A stretch of 64,000 nt of DNA from Lwoffella lincolnii. GTDB taxonomy: Bacteria; Pseudomonadota; Gammaproteobacteria; Pseudomonadales; Moraxellaceae. The position numbers and the translations under genes were made by a program. The DNA lies in assembly GCF_002014765.1 (NCBI RefSeq), contig NZ_MUYT01000009.1, positions 51,574 through 115,573 on the forward strand. Direction: 5' to 3'. The notes under the pieces are model-generated. The model did not search any database. It saw nothing but the letters and a program-made list of their open reading frames with translations, and was not told the DNA's origin. How positions within the stretch are numbered: position 1 is the first letter of the stretch; each line of letters begins with the position of its first letter. Shown here piece by piece: positions 27,413-36,404 of this stretch.

Positions 27413-27724
27413 TCATGCGTTATAAGCATGACAAGCATCATGCTGATTAAATTTAATAGTAAAACCAATATCCAAAGCTTTTAAAATTCTCATCATTGTG
27501 TCCCAGCTAGGAGATGTTGTGCCATTGATTGTTTTGTATAGACTTTCACGATTTAAGCCAGTTAAGCGAGAAACTTCAGCAACGCCCTTTTTTTTCATTA
27601 AGTGACCGATAGCGGACACAAACAGGCGTTCATCAGCATCATTATAGCAGTCGTTGAGATAGTCTAAAATTTCATCATCTGTATCAAAATAATCAAAAAC
27701 GTTAAATTCGGTTGGTGTTTTCAT
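27413..27724 (-). CDS. Antitoxin of type II toxin-antitoxin pair (HTH, HigA-like addiction module)
   Basis: 103 residues. The C-terminal half is an HTH: KKGVAEVSRLTGLNRESLYKTINGTTSPSWDTMMRILKALD, the layout of addiction-module antitoxins whose gene follows the toxin. The start ATG at 27724 lies 1 nt after the toxin stop and has GGAG 7 nt upstream, so translation is coupled. The antitoxin should bind the operator before the toxin gene. Confidence 0.85.
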   Translation of the reverse strand: MKTPTEFNVFDYFDTDDEILDYLNDCYNDADERLFVSAIGHLMKKKGVAEVSRLTGLNRESLYKTINGTTSPSWDTMMRILKALDIGFTIKFNQHDACHAYNA

Positions 27725-27725
27725 G

Positions 27726-28025
27726 TCATGCTCCATATTCTTTAGCAATGTCTTTAGCCTTTTTAATGTCATAATCTTGTGTTGTTTTATCACCGCCAAG
27801 TAGCAATAAAACAAGAGTTTCTTCTGTTTGCTGAAGGTAAATTCGAATACCGCCATGAGTGTGTATTCTTAATTCTATGATGCCATCGCCAACATGCTCA
27901 AAGTCACCAAAATGACCAAATACTTCAAGACGGTGTAACCTTGAAACAATAGACTTCTTAGCAATTGGATTTTTAACCCTTTTTAGCCATTTATTAAATT
28001 CATCGGTTTTCTTTAGCGTAAACAT
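27726..28025 (-). CDS. RelE/HigB-like toxin of type II toxin-antitoxin pair
   Basis: 99 residues of the RelE/ParE fold (addiction-module killer type): N-terminal TDEFNKWLKRVKNPIAKKSIVSRLHRLEVFGHFGD, then the strands GIIELRIHTHGGIRIYLQQ with the Arg typical of the active centre, and the tail GGDKTTQDYDIKKAKDIAKEY. It probably cleaves mRNA on the ribosome. The toxin is first in the operon, followed at once by the antitoxin, as in HigBA. RBS AAGGAG 5 nt upstream of the ATG. Confidence 0.88.
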   Translation of the reverse strand: MFTLKKTDEFNKWLKRVKNPIAKKSIVSRLHRLEVFGHFGDFEHVGDGIIELRIHTHGGIRIYLQQTEETLVLLLLGGDKTTQDYDIKKAKDIAKEYGA

Positions 28026-28030
28026 GTTAG

Positions 28031-28074
28031 CTCCTTAATGTATTTATTGTAGCTTTTAGGCTACAATAAATCAA
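28031..28074 (-). promoter_or_regulatory. Toxin-antitoxin promoter with palindromic operator
   Basis: Minus strand: -35 TTGATT (28069-28074), 17-bp spacer, -10 TACAAT (28046-28051), RBS AAGGAG (28031-28036). A perfect inverted repeat with 12-bp arms ATTTATTGTAGC (28042-28053 and 28060-28071) and a 6-bp spacer covers the -10 and most of the spacer, as expected for autorepression by the antitoxin or the complex. Confidence 0.8.
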
Positions 28075-28370
28075 TAATCATTTGCCATAAATTGGGCATC
28101 AACCGACTGTTTAAATAATGGTTTTTCGCCATTAGCGTATTGCATGCACTCATCTAATGGCATGGGTATGTGTTGACCGCTTTGACTGTATGTTTTGCAT
28201 TTACCACCAAAGCTAATGACATTGGCAGGCTGTGACTGCTGTTTGAGTTGGGCTAATTGCTGTTCAAGCTGGATTTTTTGAATTTCTTGATTGAGTTTAT
28301 CTATGTCTGACTGAGTTTCTGTGGTTGTGATGATGGCTGGTGGATTGTCATCAATGATAGATTTGCTTTT
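28071..28370 (-). pseudogene. Fragment of an unknown coiled-coil protein, no start codon
   Basis: An open frame of about 99 codons with coding character but no ATG, GTG or TTG near its beginning. It has a Thr-rich head, a coiled-coil-like stretch (KLNQEIQKIQLEQQLAQLKQQ region), and a tail with two cysteines (FGGKCKTYSQSG, LDECMQYANGEKP). Its 3' end overlaps the toxin-antitoxin -35. It looks like the C-terminal part of a phage or element gene cut by rearrangement; identity unknown. Confidence 0.45.
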
Positions 28371-28482
28371 TTATTTATTTCTATTAAATTTATTGAACTT
28401 CTTGTAAAACCTCAATTTTATTAGGTTCGGGTTTTTTACAAAAGCCTTATACAATAAGAATAATCCGATTGTTGCTCATTAG

Positions 28483-28730
28483 TTTTGCAGGAAGTCTATT
28501 ATTATCAAATACTGGCATTTCTTATTAAAAGCAGGTATGCAAGAAAAGGCAGGCGAAATCTTGCAGATAAATCGCACAAGATTAGCAAGCTTCAAAAAAG
28601 GATACAGACAGCTCAATGATGATTTTATTCTAAGATTAGCAGAACTACTAAAACTGGACAAAGGCGAAACGCTCTATAAAGCCAAACTGGAGCTTGACCC
28701 AGAGAATGCACATTTATGGGAGTTTATGGT
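28483..28730 (+). pseudogene. Truncated phage-type HTH protein (DUF3693-like) abutting tRNA-Arg
   Basis: The frame reads KYWHFLLKAGMQEKAGEIL, then RLASFKKGYRQLNDDFI and LRLAELLKLDKGETLYKAKLE, resembling small phage-borne HTH proteins of the DUF3693 type. It has no good start (the ATG at 28537 lacks an RBS and the similarity begins earlier), and at its 3' end the frame simply runs into the opposite-strand tRNA-Arg. It is probably a remnant of an element integrated at that tRNA. Confidence 0.5.
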
Positions 28731-28802
28731 GTGCTCGGCGGGACTCGAACCCACGCCACAGGCTTCGGAGACCTGTACTCTATCCAGTTGAGCTACGAGC
28801 AC
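28727..28802 (-). tRNA. tRNA-Arg (anticodon CCG)
   Basis: 76 nt on the minus strand with encoded CCA (28727-28729). Acceptor arms GTGCTCG and CGAGCAC pair over 7 bp; the T-loop is GGTTCGAGTCC; the anticodon loop is CTCCGAA, so the anticodon is CCG. Gene fragments of element type abut its 3' end. Confidence 0.95.
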
Positions 28803-28891
28803 ATGAAATAACACAAAGAATGGATGTCAGATGGCTGTTACCAAAACAATGACCATCACCGCCATCACCATTATGGCAGATAAGGGCAGAC

Positions 28892-28920
28892 AGTCTAACA
28901 AAAAAAAAGCAACTTGCCAA
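28892..28920 (-). promoter_or_regulatory. Promoter of tRNA-Arg
   Basis: Minus strand -35 TTGGCA (28915-28920), 17-bp spacer, -10 TAGACT (28892-28897), about 90 bp before the tRNA. The rest of the 370-bp gap 28803-29172 shows no gene. Confidence 0.6.
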
Positions 28921-29172
28921 CTTTACTCTGACTGGAAACCGACCAATAATCCTGACTAAATGTATTAAATGACACAAAATCATAAAAAACTGGGTGGTTT
29001 ATAAAATTTTCTGTTAATCTTTCATGGCAATTTGGGGTCATTATCCCTTATAATGGTGGGGAAAAATAGGACGCACCCAAGATATTTCTACCAATCGTAA
29101 TGTGCATCAACATTGTTTCACGTTGTTTTACGTTTGCAATGTTTTACGTTTACAAAATGAGAGACGTGACGA

Positions 29173-29793
29173 ATGAAAAAAGTAGTTATGTTAACCACCG
29201 TTGCCGTATTGGCAATGTCTGGCATCGCCGTTAGCCAAGCAGAAGAAACCACCACTGACACAGTGGCGACAGCCAGCCAGCCAGCGGTTGCTGATGGCGT
29301 GGCTGATGAAGCCATGGCAACCGACACCATGGCCGTAGAGACTGCTGATGCCACCACAACACCAACCACCAAAGCTCAAGCAGACGCTGAGCCAAAAGCA
29401 CAAATCCCCCAAGATACCCCTCAAGTTCAAAAGTTGATTGCTCTATACCCCAAACTTGTGGCACGCATTCAGCCTTATGGCAAAGTGTGTTTTGAAGGGG
29501 AAGACTGTGATGTCACCGTAACCGCAGCTGGGGCAGGCAATGCTGATGGCTCACCTCGTGATGGCAAAACTGTGTATAATGCTGTTTGCCACACTTGCCA
29601 TACTGGCGGCCTGCTTGGTTCACCCAAATTGGGTGATGCAGGTGATTGGGGGGCTCGCATTGCCCAAGGCAATGACACCTTATATAAACATGCCATTGAA
29701 GGCTTTAACGCCATGCCTGCCAAGGGTGGAGCAGACATTCCTGATGAAGAAGTGCAGAACGCTGTGGACTATATGGTTAAAAGTGTCAGCTAA
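29173..29793 (+). CDS. c-type cytochrome, cytochrome c5-like
   Basis: 206 residues. Signal peptide 1-23 (MKKVVMLTTVAVLAMSGIAVSQA), an Ala/Thr/Glu-rich linker to about residue 75, then a single haem domain with AVCHTCHTGG (CxxCH) and a distal methionine in FNAMPAKGG. This is a periplasmic electron carrier of the c5 family. Two cysteines (CFEGEDC) precede the haem domain. A terminator follows. Confidence 0.92.
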   Translation: MKKVVMLTTVAVLAMSGIAVSQAEETTTDTVATASQPAVADGVADEAMATDTMAVETADATTTPTTKAQADAEPKAQIPQDTPQVQKLIALYPKLVARIQPYGKVCFEGEDCDVTVTAAGAGNADGSPRDGKTVYNAVCHTCHTGGLLGSPKLGDAGDWGARIAQGNDTLYKHAIEGFNAMPAKGGADIPDEEVQNAVDYMVKSVS

Positions 29794-29834
29794 CTTATTT
29801 TTTTGACTTATTAAAAACCTGTCTTGATTAAGCC

Positions 29835-29876
29835 ACACCCCAAATATTAGACAACTTTTGGGGTGTTTTTGTTTTT
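29835..29876 (+). terminator. Rho-independent terminator after the cytochrome gene
   Basis: Ten-bp arms ACACCCCAAA and TTTGGGGTGT with a 12-nt loop containing AGACAAC, followed by TTTT and TTTTT. Closely resembles the stem-loop after acnB. Confidence 0.8.
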
Positions 29877-30019
29877 GGCTAAATTTAAATCGCCATATTT
29901 ATCCCCATATTGTATTAATGGCCATGTCAATCGCATGATAAGTAAAATCAAGCACAATAATGTCAATAATATTAAGCTTAATAATATTAAGCATAACCAC
30001 AATAAAGGAACATGTCTTT

Positions 30020-30985
30020 ATGACATCTGACCAACCACAAAACCAGCAACCAGCATTAAAAATCCAAAATTTATCAAAAACCTACCCCAACGGTTTTACT
30101 GCCTTAAAGGGCATCAATTTGACAGTACCTCAGGGTGGATTTTTTGCCTTACTTGGGGCGAATGGAGCAGGTAAATCCACCACCATAGGCATCATCAGCT
30201 CACTATTTAAGCCCACCTGTGGCAGAGTGGAAATATTTGGGGTGGATTTACTTACCAATCCAGGCCAAGCCAAGCAGTTTTTGGGGGTTGTGCCACAAGA
30301 GTTTAATTTTAACCAATTTGAAAAATGCCTTGATATTTTACTGTTACAAGCAGGGTATTTTGGCATTGGCAAACAAGACGCTTTACCACGAGCTGAGCAG
30401 TTGCTCAAAGCATTGGGATTGTGGGATAAAAAAGACACCAAAAGCCGTTCGCTCTCAGGCGGCATGAAACGCCGACTGATGATAGCCCGTGCCTTAATGC
30501 ACCGCCCACGTTTGTTGATTCTGGATGAACCAACCGCAGGTGTGGATATTGAACTTCGCCGTTCGATGTGGGAGTTTATGCAACATATTAACGAGCAAGA
30601 AGGGACGACCATCATTTTAACCACCCACTATCTAGAAGAAGCCGAACAACTGTGTAAAAATATTGCCATTTTAGACCATGGTGAAATTCGCATTAACACG
30701 GATATGAAAAGCTTATTGGCAAGTCTTGATATGGAAAGTTTTGTATTGGATTTAACCACACCGCATGACAAAAAAATTGTGCTAAATCATGTGGTTAAAA
30801 CCACCCAACCAGACCCATTAACATTAGAGGTAACGCTAAAAAAAGGGGAAAGTTTAAATGATGTGTTTGCTCAATTAGATGCACAGCAAGTTGATGTGGC
30901 AAGCATGCGAAATAAATCCAATCGGTTGGAAGAGTTGTTTTTAGGAATTGTGGAAAATAATTTAACGGAAAAATTAGAAAATTAG
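30020..30985 (+). CDS. yadG: ABC exporter ATP-binding protein, YadG type
   Basis: 321 residues. Walker A GANGAGKST, signature SLSGGMKRRLMIARAL, Walker B LLILDEPTAGVD, switch His in LTTHYLEEAEQL. With the permease encoded 70 bp downstream it forms an ABC-2 exporter; in E. coli YadGH is of unknown substrate. The frame opens at 29960, but the added residues are hydrophobic and unlike the family; the ATG at 30020 has AAAGGA upstream. Confidence 0.9.
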   Translation: MTSDQPQNQQPALKIQNLSKTYPNGFTALKGINLTVPQGGFFALLGANGAGKSTTIGIISSLFKPTCGRVEIFGVDLLTNPGQAKQFLGVVPQEFNFNQFEKCLDILLLQAGYFGIGKQDALPRAEQLLKALGLWDKKDTKSRSLSGGMKRRLMIARALMHRPRLLILDEPTAGVDIELRRSMWEFMQHINEQEGTTIILTTHYLEEAEQLCKNIAILDHGEIRINTDMKSLLASLDMESFVLDLTTPHDKKIVLNHVVKTTQPDPLTLEVTLKKGESLNDVFAQLDAQQVDVASMRNKSNRLEELFLGIVENNLTEKLEN

Positions 30986-31055
30986 GTCTATAAAAAACCA
31001 CATACCAAAATAGATTTAATGAGCATCGATTTAATGAATAGACATAGAGTTAACC

Positions 31056-31829
31056 ATGAATTTACAACAGCAATGGGTTGCTTTTATTACCCTAGCCAGC
31101 AAAGAAATGAAACGCATTTTACGCATTTGGCCACAGACGCTTTTACCACCTGCCATTACCATGAGCTTGTATTTTATTATTTTTGGTAAAATGATTGGCT
31201 CTCGTGTTGGTGAGATGGGCGGTGTGCCTTATATGCAGTTCATCGTACCGGGGCTTATCATGATGGCGGTGATTACCAACAGCTATTCTAATGTGGTATC
31301 CAGTTTTTTTTCGACGAAGTTTCATGGCAGTATTGAAGAGATGCTGGTCAGTCCGATTTCTAAACACACGATTTTATTGGGATATGTCGCAGGTGGGCTG
31401 TTTCGTGGATTGGTGATTGGTTTCATAGTGACCATATTGGCGTTATTTTTTACCAAATTAAGCATGGTACATGCTTTTGTTACGGTGTTTACGGTGGTGA
31501 TGACCTCAGTGTTATTTTCACTGGCAGGTATGATAAATGCGGTGTTTGCTCGTTCATTTGATGACATTTCTATCGTACCAAGTTTTGTGCTAACACCACT
31601 GACCTATTTGGGTGGGGTATTTTATTCGATGGAGAATTTGTCATCTTTTTGGCAAACGGTGTCATTGTTTAATCCGATTGTGTATATGGTTAATGCGTTT
31701 CGCTTTGGAATTTTGGGGCAGTCAGATGTTAATGTGTGTGGGTCGCTTTTGGCAATTGGGGGGTTTACGGCGATTTTTTATGCTGTGGCGTATTATTTGT
31801 TGAATGATGGGAAAAGGATACGGATTTAG
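31056..31829 (+). CDS. yadH: ABC-2 type permease, YadH type
   Basis: 257 residues with six predicted membrane spans and the ABC-2 signature region (FDDISIVPSFVLTPLTYLGGVFYS, then SLFNPIVYMVNAFRFGILG). Partner of the ATPase upstream, same strand. Substrate unknown. Confidence 0.9.
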   Translation: MNLQQQWVAFITLASKEMKRILRIWPQTLLPPAITMSLYFIIFGKMIGSRVGEMGGVPYMQFIVPGLIMMAVITNSYSNVVSSFFSTKFHGSIEEMLVSPISKHTILLGYVAGGLFRGLVIGFIVTILALFFTKLSMVHAFVTVFTVVMTSVLFSLAGMINAVFARSFDDISIVPSFVLTPLTYLGGVFYSMENLSSFWQTVSLFNPIVYMVNAFRFGILGQSDVNVCGSLLAIGGFTAIFYAVAYYLLNDGKRIRI

Positions 31830-32094
31830 TATGGCAACTGCCAAATGTGCGATAAATTTGGCTTTTGCCATTCAAAAAACGCTTGATAATATTCAAAAAA
31901 ATCCAAAACCTGTATCAGGTGGCACAAACCAAAAACCAATCTGATTAAATTCTAAGAAAAGCCATCATTTTACGTTATAATACACCATAGTTTTCTGTTG
32001 ACGACGAGAACCAAATCATCAACATTCTTACCTTTTTCCCCAATCGGTAAACCGATAATAAAATGAATCCTGTCATTAAATAAAAGCATAAACA
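31830..32094. other. Intergenic region upstream of queF
   Basis: No gene. It contains a palindrome ATCGGT-AA-ACCGAT at 32043-32056, about 40 bp before queF, which could be an operator or a small hairpin. I do not see a preQ1 riboswitch. Confidence 0.4.
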
Positions 32095-32958
32095 ATGAAT
32101 ACGAAACAAACCCCAGAAAACAGCCATTTGGGTCAATCCACCACCTACCCGAAAACCTACGCTCCTAATATTCTTTATCCCATTCCTCGGGCATTGGGAC
32201 GCAAAAAGCTTGCTTTGCCTGCTGACCAATTAAGCTGTGGTACAGATTTTTGGCATGTATTTGAGCTGTCATGGCTTAACCCGCAAGGCATATCACAGGT
32301 GGCGATGGCTCGTCTTGCCATTCCTGCCACGTCTGAATATATCATTGAGTCAAAATCGCTGAAACTGTATTTTAACAGCTTAAATTTTAGCGAATTTAAC
32401 AGTCAATCAGAGATACAAAATGTCATTGAAAAAGATTTATCAACATGTCTCAATGCTGATGTAACAATACAGATTTTTGATGTTAAAACGGCTGATAGTT
32501 TACCCATTAGTGAGCCACAAGGTGAGTGTGTTGATGATTTATTTGATGATTTTGCTGATGGCGGTCAAAAAATCACCATGACTCAAGATGTGGATAGTGG
32601 CTATTTGGCATTTGCCACCGATGGTCAAATGAGTAAGAAACAAATCTTTCACTCACATCTGCTTCGCTCAAACTGTCCTGTTACCAATCAACCCGACTGG
32701 GGTACAGTAGAGATTATGATTGATTGCCCATCGATTGATAAAGTAGGATTACTGACTTATATTTTAAGTTTTCGCAATCATAATGGCTTTCATGAACAAT
32801 GTGTGGAACAGATTTTTAGTGATTTAACCCATGTGTTTTCACCCAAAAGCCTTGTGGTACGGGCATGGTACACACGCCGTGGTGGTATTGACATCAATCC
32901 GTGTCGGGCAAGTGATTTAAGTTTATTGCCAAAACCCAGTCGGTTGAATCGGCAGTAA
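32095..32958 (+). CDS. queF: NADPH-dependent 7-cyano-7-deazaguanine reductase
   Basis: Reduces preQ0 to preQ1 in queuosine synthesis. 287 residues, the long two-domain form of E. coli. The first half holds YIIESKSLKLYFNSLN (substrate and NADPH motif), and the second half has the catalytic cysteine in LRSNCPVTNQPDWG (about 194) with its Asp eight positions on, then FHEQCVEQIF. No other que gene is nearby. Confidence 0.95.
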   Translation: MNTKQTPENSHLGQSTTYPKTYAPNILYPIPRALGRKKLALPADQLSCGTDFWHVFELSWLNPQGISQVAMARLAIPATSEYIIESKSLKLYFNSLNFSEFNSQSEIQNVIEKDLSTCLNADVTIQIFDVKTADSLPISEPQGECVDDLFDDFADGGQKITMTQDVDSGYLAFATDGQMSKKQIFHSHLLRSNCPVTNQPDWGTVEIMIDCPSIDKVGLLTYILSFRNHNGFHEQCVEQIFSDLTHVFSPKSLVVRAWYTRRGGIDINPCRASDLSLLPKPSRLNRQ

Positions 32959-33157
32959 ACATAAACATAAAAATGAAAATGAAAAGACCAACGGTAAGTT
33001 GCTCTCTAAAAAAAGCCCTAACCTAATATGATGGGGTCTGATGAATTGTGTTGATAGGCTGTTTTGATAAATGGCTTTGGGCTTTGAGATAAATGGCTTT
33101 GATAAATATTGCTTTGATAAATATCGATAAATATCAAAGTTCAACACGCCCTAGCCA

Positions 33158-34915
33158 TTAGCCTAAAACTTTTGCCAACACGTCATCATGACTCAGCAAC
33201 TGTTTTTCACCATTGTCATTACCATGACCACGATAGACATATTCATATTGAGTTTGTTCTGGATATTCTTCGTTCATGTTGCGGGCAGACACCACAATGC
33301 GGTGGGGGATACCGACCAATTCTAAATCAGCAAATTTCACCCCAGGGCGTTCGTTGCGGTCATCAAGCAGGACGTTAACGCCTTGTTGCAAAAGTTCGTG
33401 ATACAGCTCATTTGCCAGCACATTAACAGGGTCGTCATCATGATTGCCTTTGCCTTTTGCCAGTGGCACAATTGCCACATCAAACGGGGCGATAGAGTCG
33501 GCTTTATCAGGGGTGGCAGGCCAAATGATGCCATTGTCGTCATGGTTTTGTTCGATGGCAGCGGCGATGATGCGACTGACCCCAATGCCATAGCAACCCA
33601 TCATTAAGGTAACAGGTTTGCCATCTTCGCCTGTCACGTTGCATCTCATCGCTTGCGAGTATTTATCCCCCAGTTGAAAGATATGCCCAACTTCGATGCC
33701 CCGTTTGATTTGGAGCGTGCCTTTGCCATCAGGTGATGGGTCGCCTTCAACCACATTACGAATGTCCACCACACGAGTGATTTGTGCGTCTCTATCCCAG
33801 TTCATTCCTGTGCTGTGGTGATCAGGTAGGTTTGCCCCACTGACAAAGTCGCTCAACACGGCAGCTGATCTGTCCACAAACACAGGCATGTCTAAGTCCA
33901 CACCGATATAGCCTTTATGAAGACCTGCTGATTTGATGTCTTCTTCACTTGCCATGGTCAAAGGCGTGCTGACTTCGGCAATTTTTTCAGCTTTGATGTC
34001 ATTTAAGGTGTGGTCACCTCTGAGTACCAACGCCACCAGTTGCGGTGCACCTTCAGCAGTTTGTCCTTTGACGATGAGCGTTTTGACAGTTTGTGCCAAA
34101 TCAATGCCCAAATGACAAGCGACGGCTTCACACGTTGGCATGTTGGGTGTTGGGACGTTTTGTTTGTGTTGCGTGGCGGCAGGTCGCTCAGTGGTACAGA
34201 TGGCTTCAGCAAGCTCAATATTGGCAGCAAAATCTGAACCGTTTGAAAATACGATGTCATCTTCACCGCTATCTGCCAACACTTGAAATTCATGTGATGC
34301 AAAGCCCCCAATCGAACCAGTATCAGCTTGTACCGCACGAAAGTTCAACCCCAAACGGGTAAAAATGTTGCCATAGGCACGGTACATGTCTTGATAAGTA
34401 TCCGCCAATGATGCTTGGTCAATGTGAAATGAATACGCATCTTTCATGGTGAATTCACGAGCACGCATGATGCCAAAGCGAGGGCGGATTTCATCACGGA
34501 ACTTACTTTGAATTTGGTAAAAGGTAATAGGCAACTGTTTATAACTGCGTAACTGGTTGCGAGCGATGTCGGTAATGACCTCTTCATGTGTCGGACCCAG
34601 CACAAAATCACGCTCATGACGATCTTTAAATCTGAGCAATTCAGCCCCATAATCATCAAAGCGTCCTGATTCTTGCCATAACTCAGCAGGTTGAGTCATT
34701 GGCATAAGCAATTCTTGAGCATTGATGGCATTCATCTCTTCACGCACGATGCTCTCAACCTTATGTAACACCCTAAGACCCATCGGTAGCCACACATACA
34801 GCCCTGATGCCAGCTTACGAATCAGACCTGCTCTGACCATCAGCTGACTGGAGACAATATCAGCATCGCTTGGTGTCTCTTTTAATGTGGCAAATAAAAA
34901 TTGACTGGCTTTCAT
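33158..34915 (-). CDS. proS: Prolyl-tRNA synthetase
   Basis: 585 residues, bacterial ProS with class II motifs: LPMGLRVLHKVESIVREEM (motif 1 region), FRDEIRPRFGIMRAREFTMKDAYSFH (motif 2), and GCYGIGVSRIIAAAIEQ (motif 3). The INS editing domain lies between about 225 and 405. It charges tRNA-Pro and hydrolyses Ala-tRNA-Pro. Confidence 0.97.
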   Translation of the reverse strand: MKASQFLFATLKETPSDADIVSSQLMVRAGLIRKLASGLYVWLPMGLRVLHKVESIVREEMNAINAQELLMPMTQPAELWQESGRFDDYGAELLRFKDRHERDFVLGPTHEEVITDIARNQLRSYKQLPITFYQIQSKFRDEIRPRFGIMRAREFTMKDAYSFHIDQASLADTYQDMYRAYGNIFTRLGLNFRAVQADTGSIGGFASHEFQVLADSGEDDIVFSNGSDFAANIELAEAICTTERPAATQHKQNVPTPNMPTCEAVACHLGIDLAQTVKTLIVKGQTAEGAPQLVALVLRGDHTLNDIKAEKIAEVSTPLTMASEEDIKSAGLHKGYIGVDLDMPVFVDRSAAVLSDFVSGANLPDHHSTGMNWDRDAQITRVVDIRNVVEGDPSPDGKGTLQIKRGIEVGHIFQLGDKYSQAMRCNVTGEDGKPVTLMMGCYGIGVSRIIAAAIEQNHDDNGIIWPATPDKADSIAPFDVAIVPLAKGKGNHDDDPVNVLANELYHELLQQGVNVLLDDRNERPGVKFADLELVGIPHRIVVSARNMNEEYPEQTQYEYVYRGHGNDNGEKQLLSHDDVLAKVLG

Positions 34916-35180
34916 ATCAGTGGCTCACAAATAAAATAAATAAAGGGAACAATAAATAAAAGGAATAAATAAGTTAGCGACCATAAACTGGCTAACCAAA
35001 CCCATCAATGCCATGTCAATCAATGGTATGTAAACTGAGCAGATTACGCAATGTTTTTTTATCAGTTTACCGATATTTTAACTGTCTTTGATTGCTTTTT
35101 GTCTTTGATGACTGGTATCGTTAAATTGACTGACATTGTTAAATTGCCTAATAAGTCTTGATAAAAAGGAAATAACCTTC

Positions 35181-35891
35181 ATGACACACCCCTTAACTGA
35201 ACAAACCAACAGCAAAAAACCCACCCAATGGATAGGCATTTTATTGCTCATGGTGGGTTTTTTGGGCATGGCATTGATGGCGTGGCAACTTTTTAAGCCA
35301 ACCCAACCCAACCCGGTCGAAGCCATCAGTCGTGATGGCGTGGTCAGCCAAATCCAACAACTTAATCGCCTACAAACGGTTGCTTACAGCGTGGACACCG
35401 TGATTACCAGTGAAAAGCAAGGCACATGGTATAGCCTTTGGCAGGATAAACAAAAGGGTCTGTTCATCGCTCACGGCCGTGTTAATGCAGGCGTGGATTT
35501 GGCAAAGCTAACCCCCCAAATGATTACGCTTAATCCCATCGTACCAGAAGTCAGCGACTCCCAAGCCAATCACAACCAAATTGCCAATCAAGTAACCAGC
35601 CTAGACAATGCCAACATTCACATCACCTTGCCACCTGCCCAAATTTTTGATGTCTATCTTGATGACATTGAACTATATGACTGGAAAACAGGTGTGTTTG
35701 GTATGCTACAAGCCGACCCAGCCATTCTCAAAGAAGCCCAATCTGTGGGTAAAAGCCAAGTACTCAAGCAAGCTTGTCAAGGTGGCATTTTAAAGCTGGC
35801 AACCGATAACGCCAAAGTGCAAGTGGAACAACTGTTTGAAATGACTGGAGCAAGGGTAACCGTGGCGGTCAGCCCAAGTCAGTCTTGTTAA
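35181..35891 (+). CDS. DUF4230 domain protein with N-terminal membrane anchor
   Basis: 236 residues. One membrane span at about 17-36, then a periplasmic DUF4230 domain: LNRLQTVAYSVDTVITSEKQG, a GLFIAHGRVNAGVDLAKLTPQMI segment, the ITLPPAQIFDVYLDDIELYDWKTGVFG core and QACQGGILKLATDNAKVQVEQL. The role of this family is unknown. The ATG at 35181 has AAGGAAA upstream; the frame also opens at a TTG at 35136. Confidence 0.85.
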   Translation: MTHPLTEQTNSKKPTQWIGILLLMVGFLGMALMAWQLFKPTQPNPVEAISRDGVVSQIQQLNRLQTVAYSVDTVITSEKQGTWYSLWQDKQKGLFIAHGRVNAGVDLAKLTPQMITLNPIVPEVSDSQANHNQIANQVTSLDNANIHITLPPAQIFDVYLDDIELYDWKTGVFGMLQADPAILKEAQSVGKSQVLKQACQGGILKLATDNAKVQVEQLFEMTGARVTVAVSPSQSC

Positions 35892-36404
35892 GATTCATTA
35901 ACGTTAATCAAAAATGTGTTTCATCACAATTTGTGTGACTGAATTTGTATGACTGAATTTGTATGACTGTGCTTTAACATTCATGGTATTATCCTGCTGA
36001 TGCCATGATGCTTTGTAAATGGCGATTTGTAAATGACGGTTTGGATTAGTGGGCAAATATATTGCTTGACAGGTATGGTATTATTGCCTTATCTGCTTTA
36101 AACTTGAAAGACTACAAAAATATTAAGCAAAAAATACAAAACATAAGTCATGTTCATGCTTTTATCTGCTAACTGACTGTTTTTTGGCATTTTATCATGT
36201 TTGATATTTTGTCAAGCTTGGTATTTTGTCAAAATAATCATCATAATATGATGGTATGATGACAGTTTGGCAAAATTAACACCATCATTCTGATGCCATC
36301 ATGCCTAAGCTTAATGTTATATTTCTTATTAAGGCTTATTAAGCTGGTATTCATAAAATGATGTCATTGCATTTGCAAGCAAATCATGTATTTGGAGACG
36401 CAAC
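35892..36404. other. 513-bp intergenic region upstream of the GTPase module
   Basis: No gene seen. Contains a tandem GTATGACTGAATTT-type repeat (35931-35968), AT-rich inverted-repeat sequence near 36220-36260, and a good promoter at 36066-36094. Confidence 0.5.
36066..36094 (+). promoter_or_regulatory. Promoter upstream of the GTPase module
   Basis: -35 TTGACA (36066-36071), 17-bp spacer, -10 TTATCT (36089-36094). It would give a leader of about 300 nt before the first gene at 36405. Confidence 0.45.

Noticed and set aside
31975..32094. preQ1 riboswitch before queF
   Set aside because: No compact H-type pseudoknot pattern was seen, only a short palindrome.
36230..36265. AT-rich inverted repeats before the GTPase module as a promoter or operator
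   Set aside because: Spacing to any -35 is 15 bp and the arms are imperfect; the 36066-36094 promoter is better.
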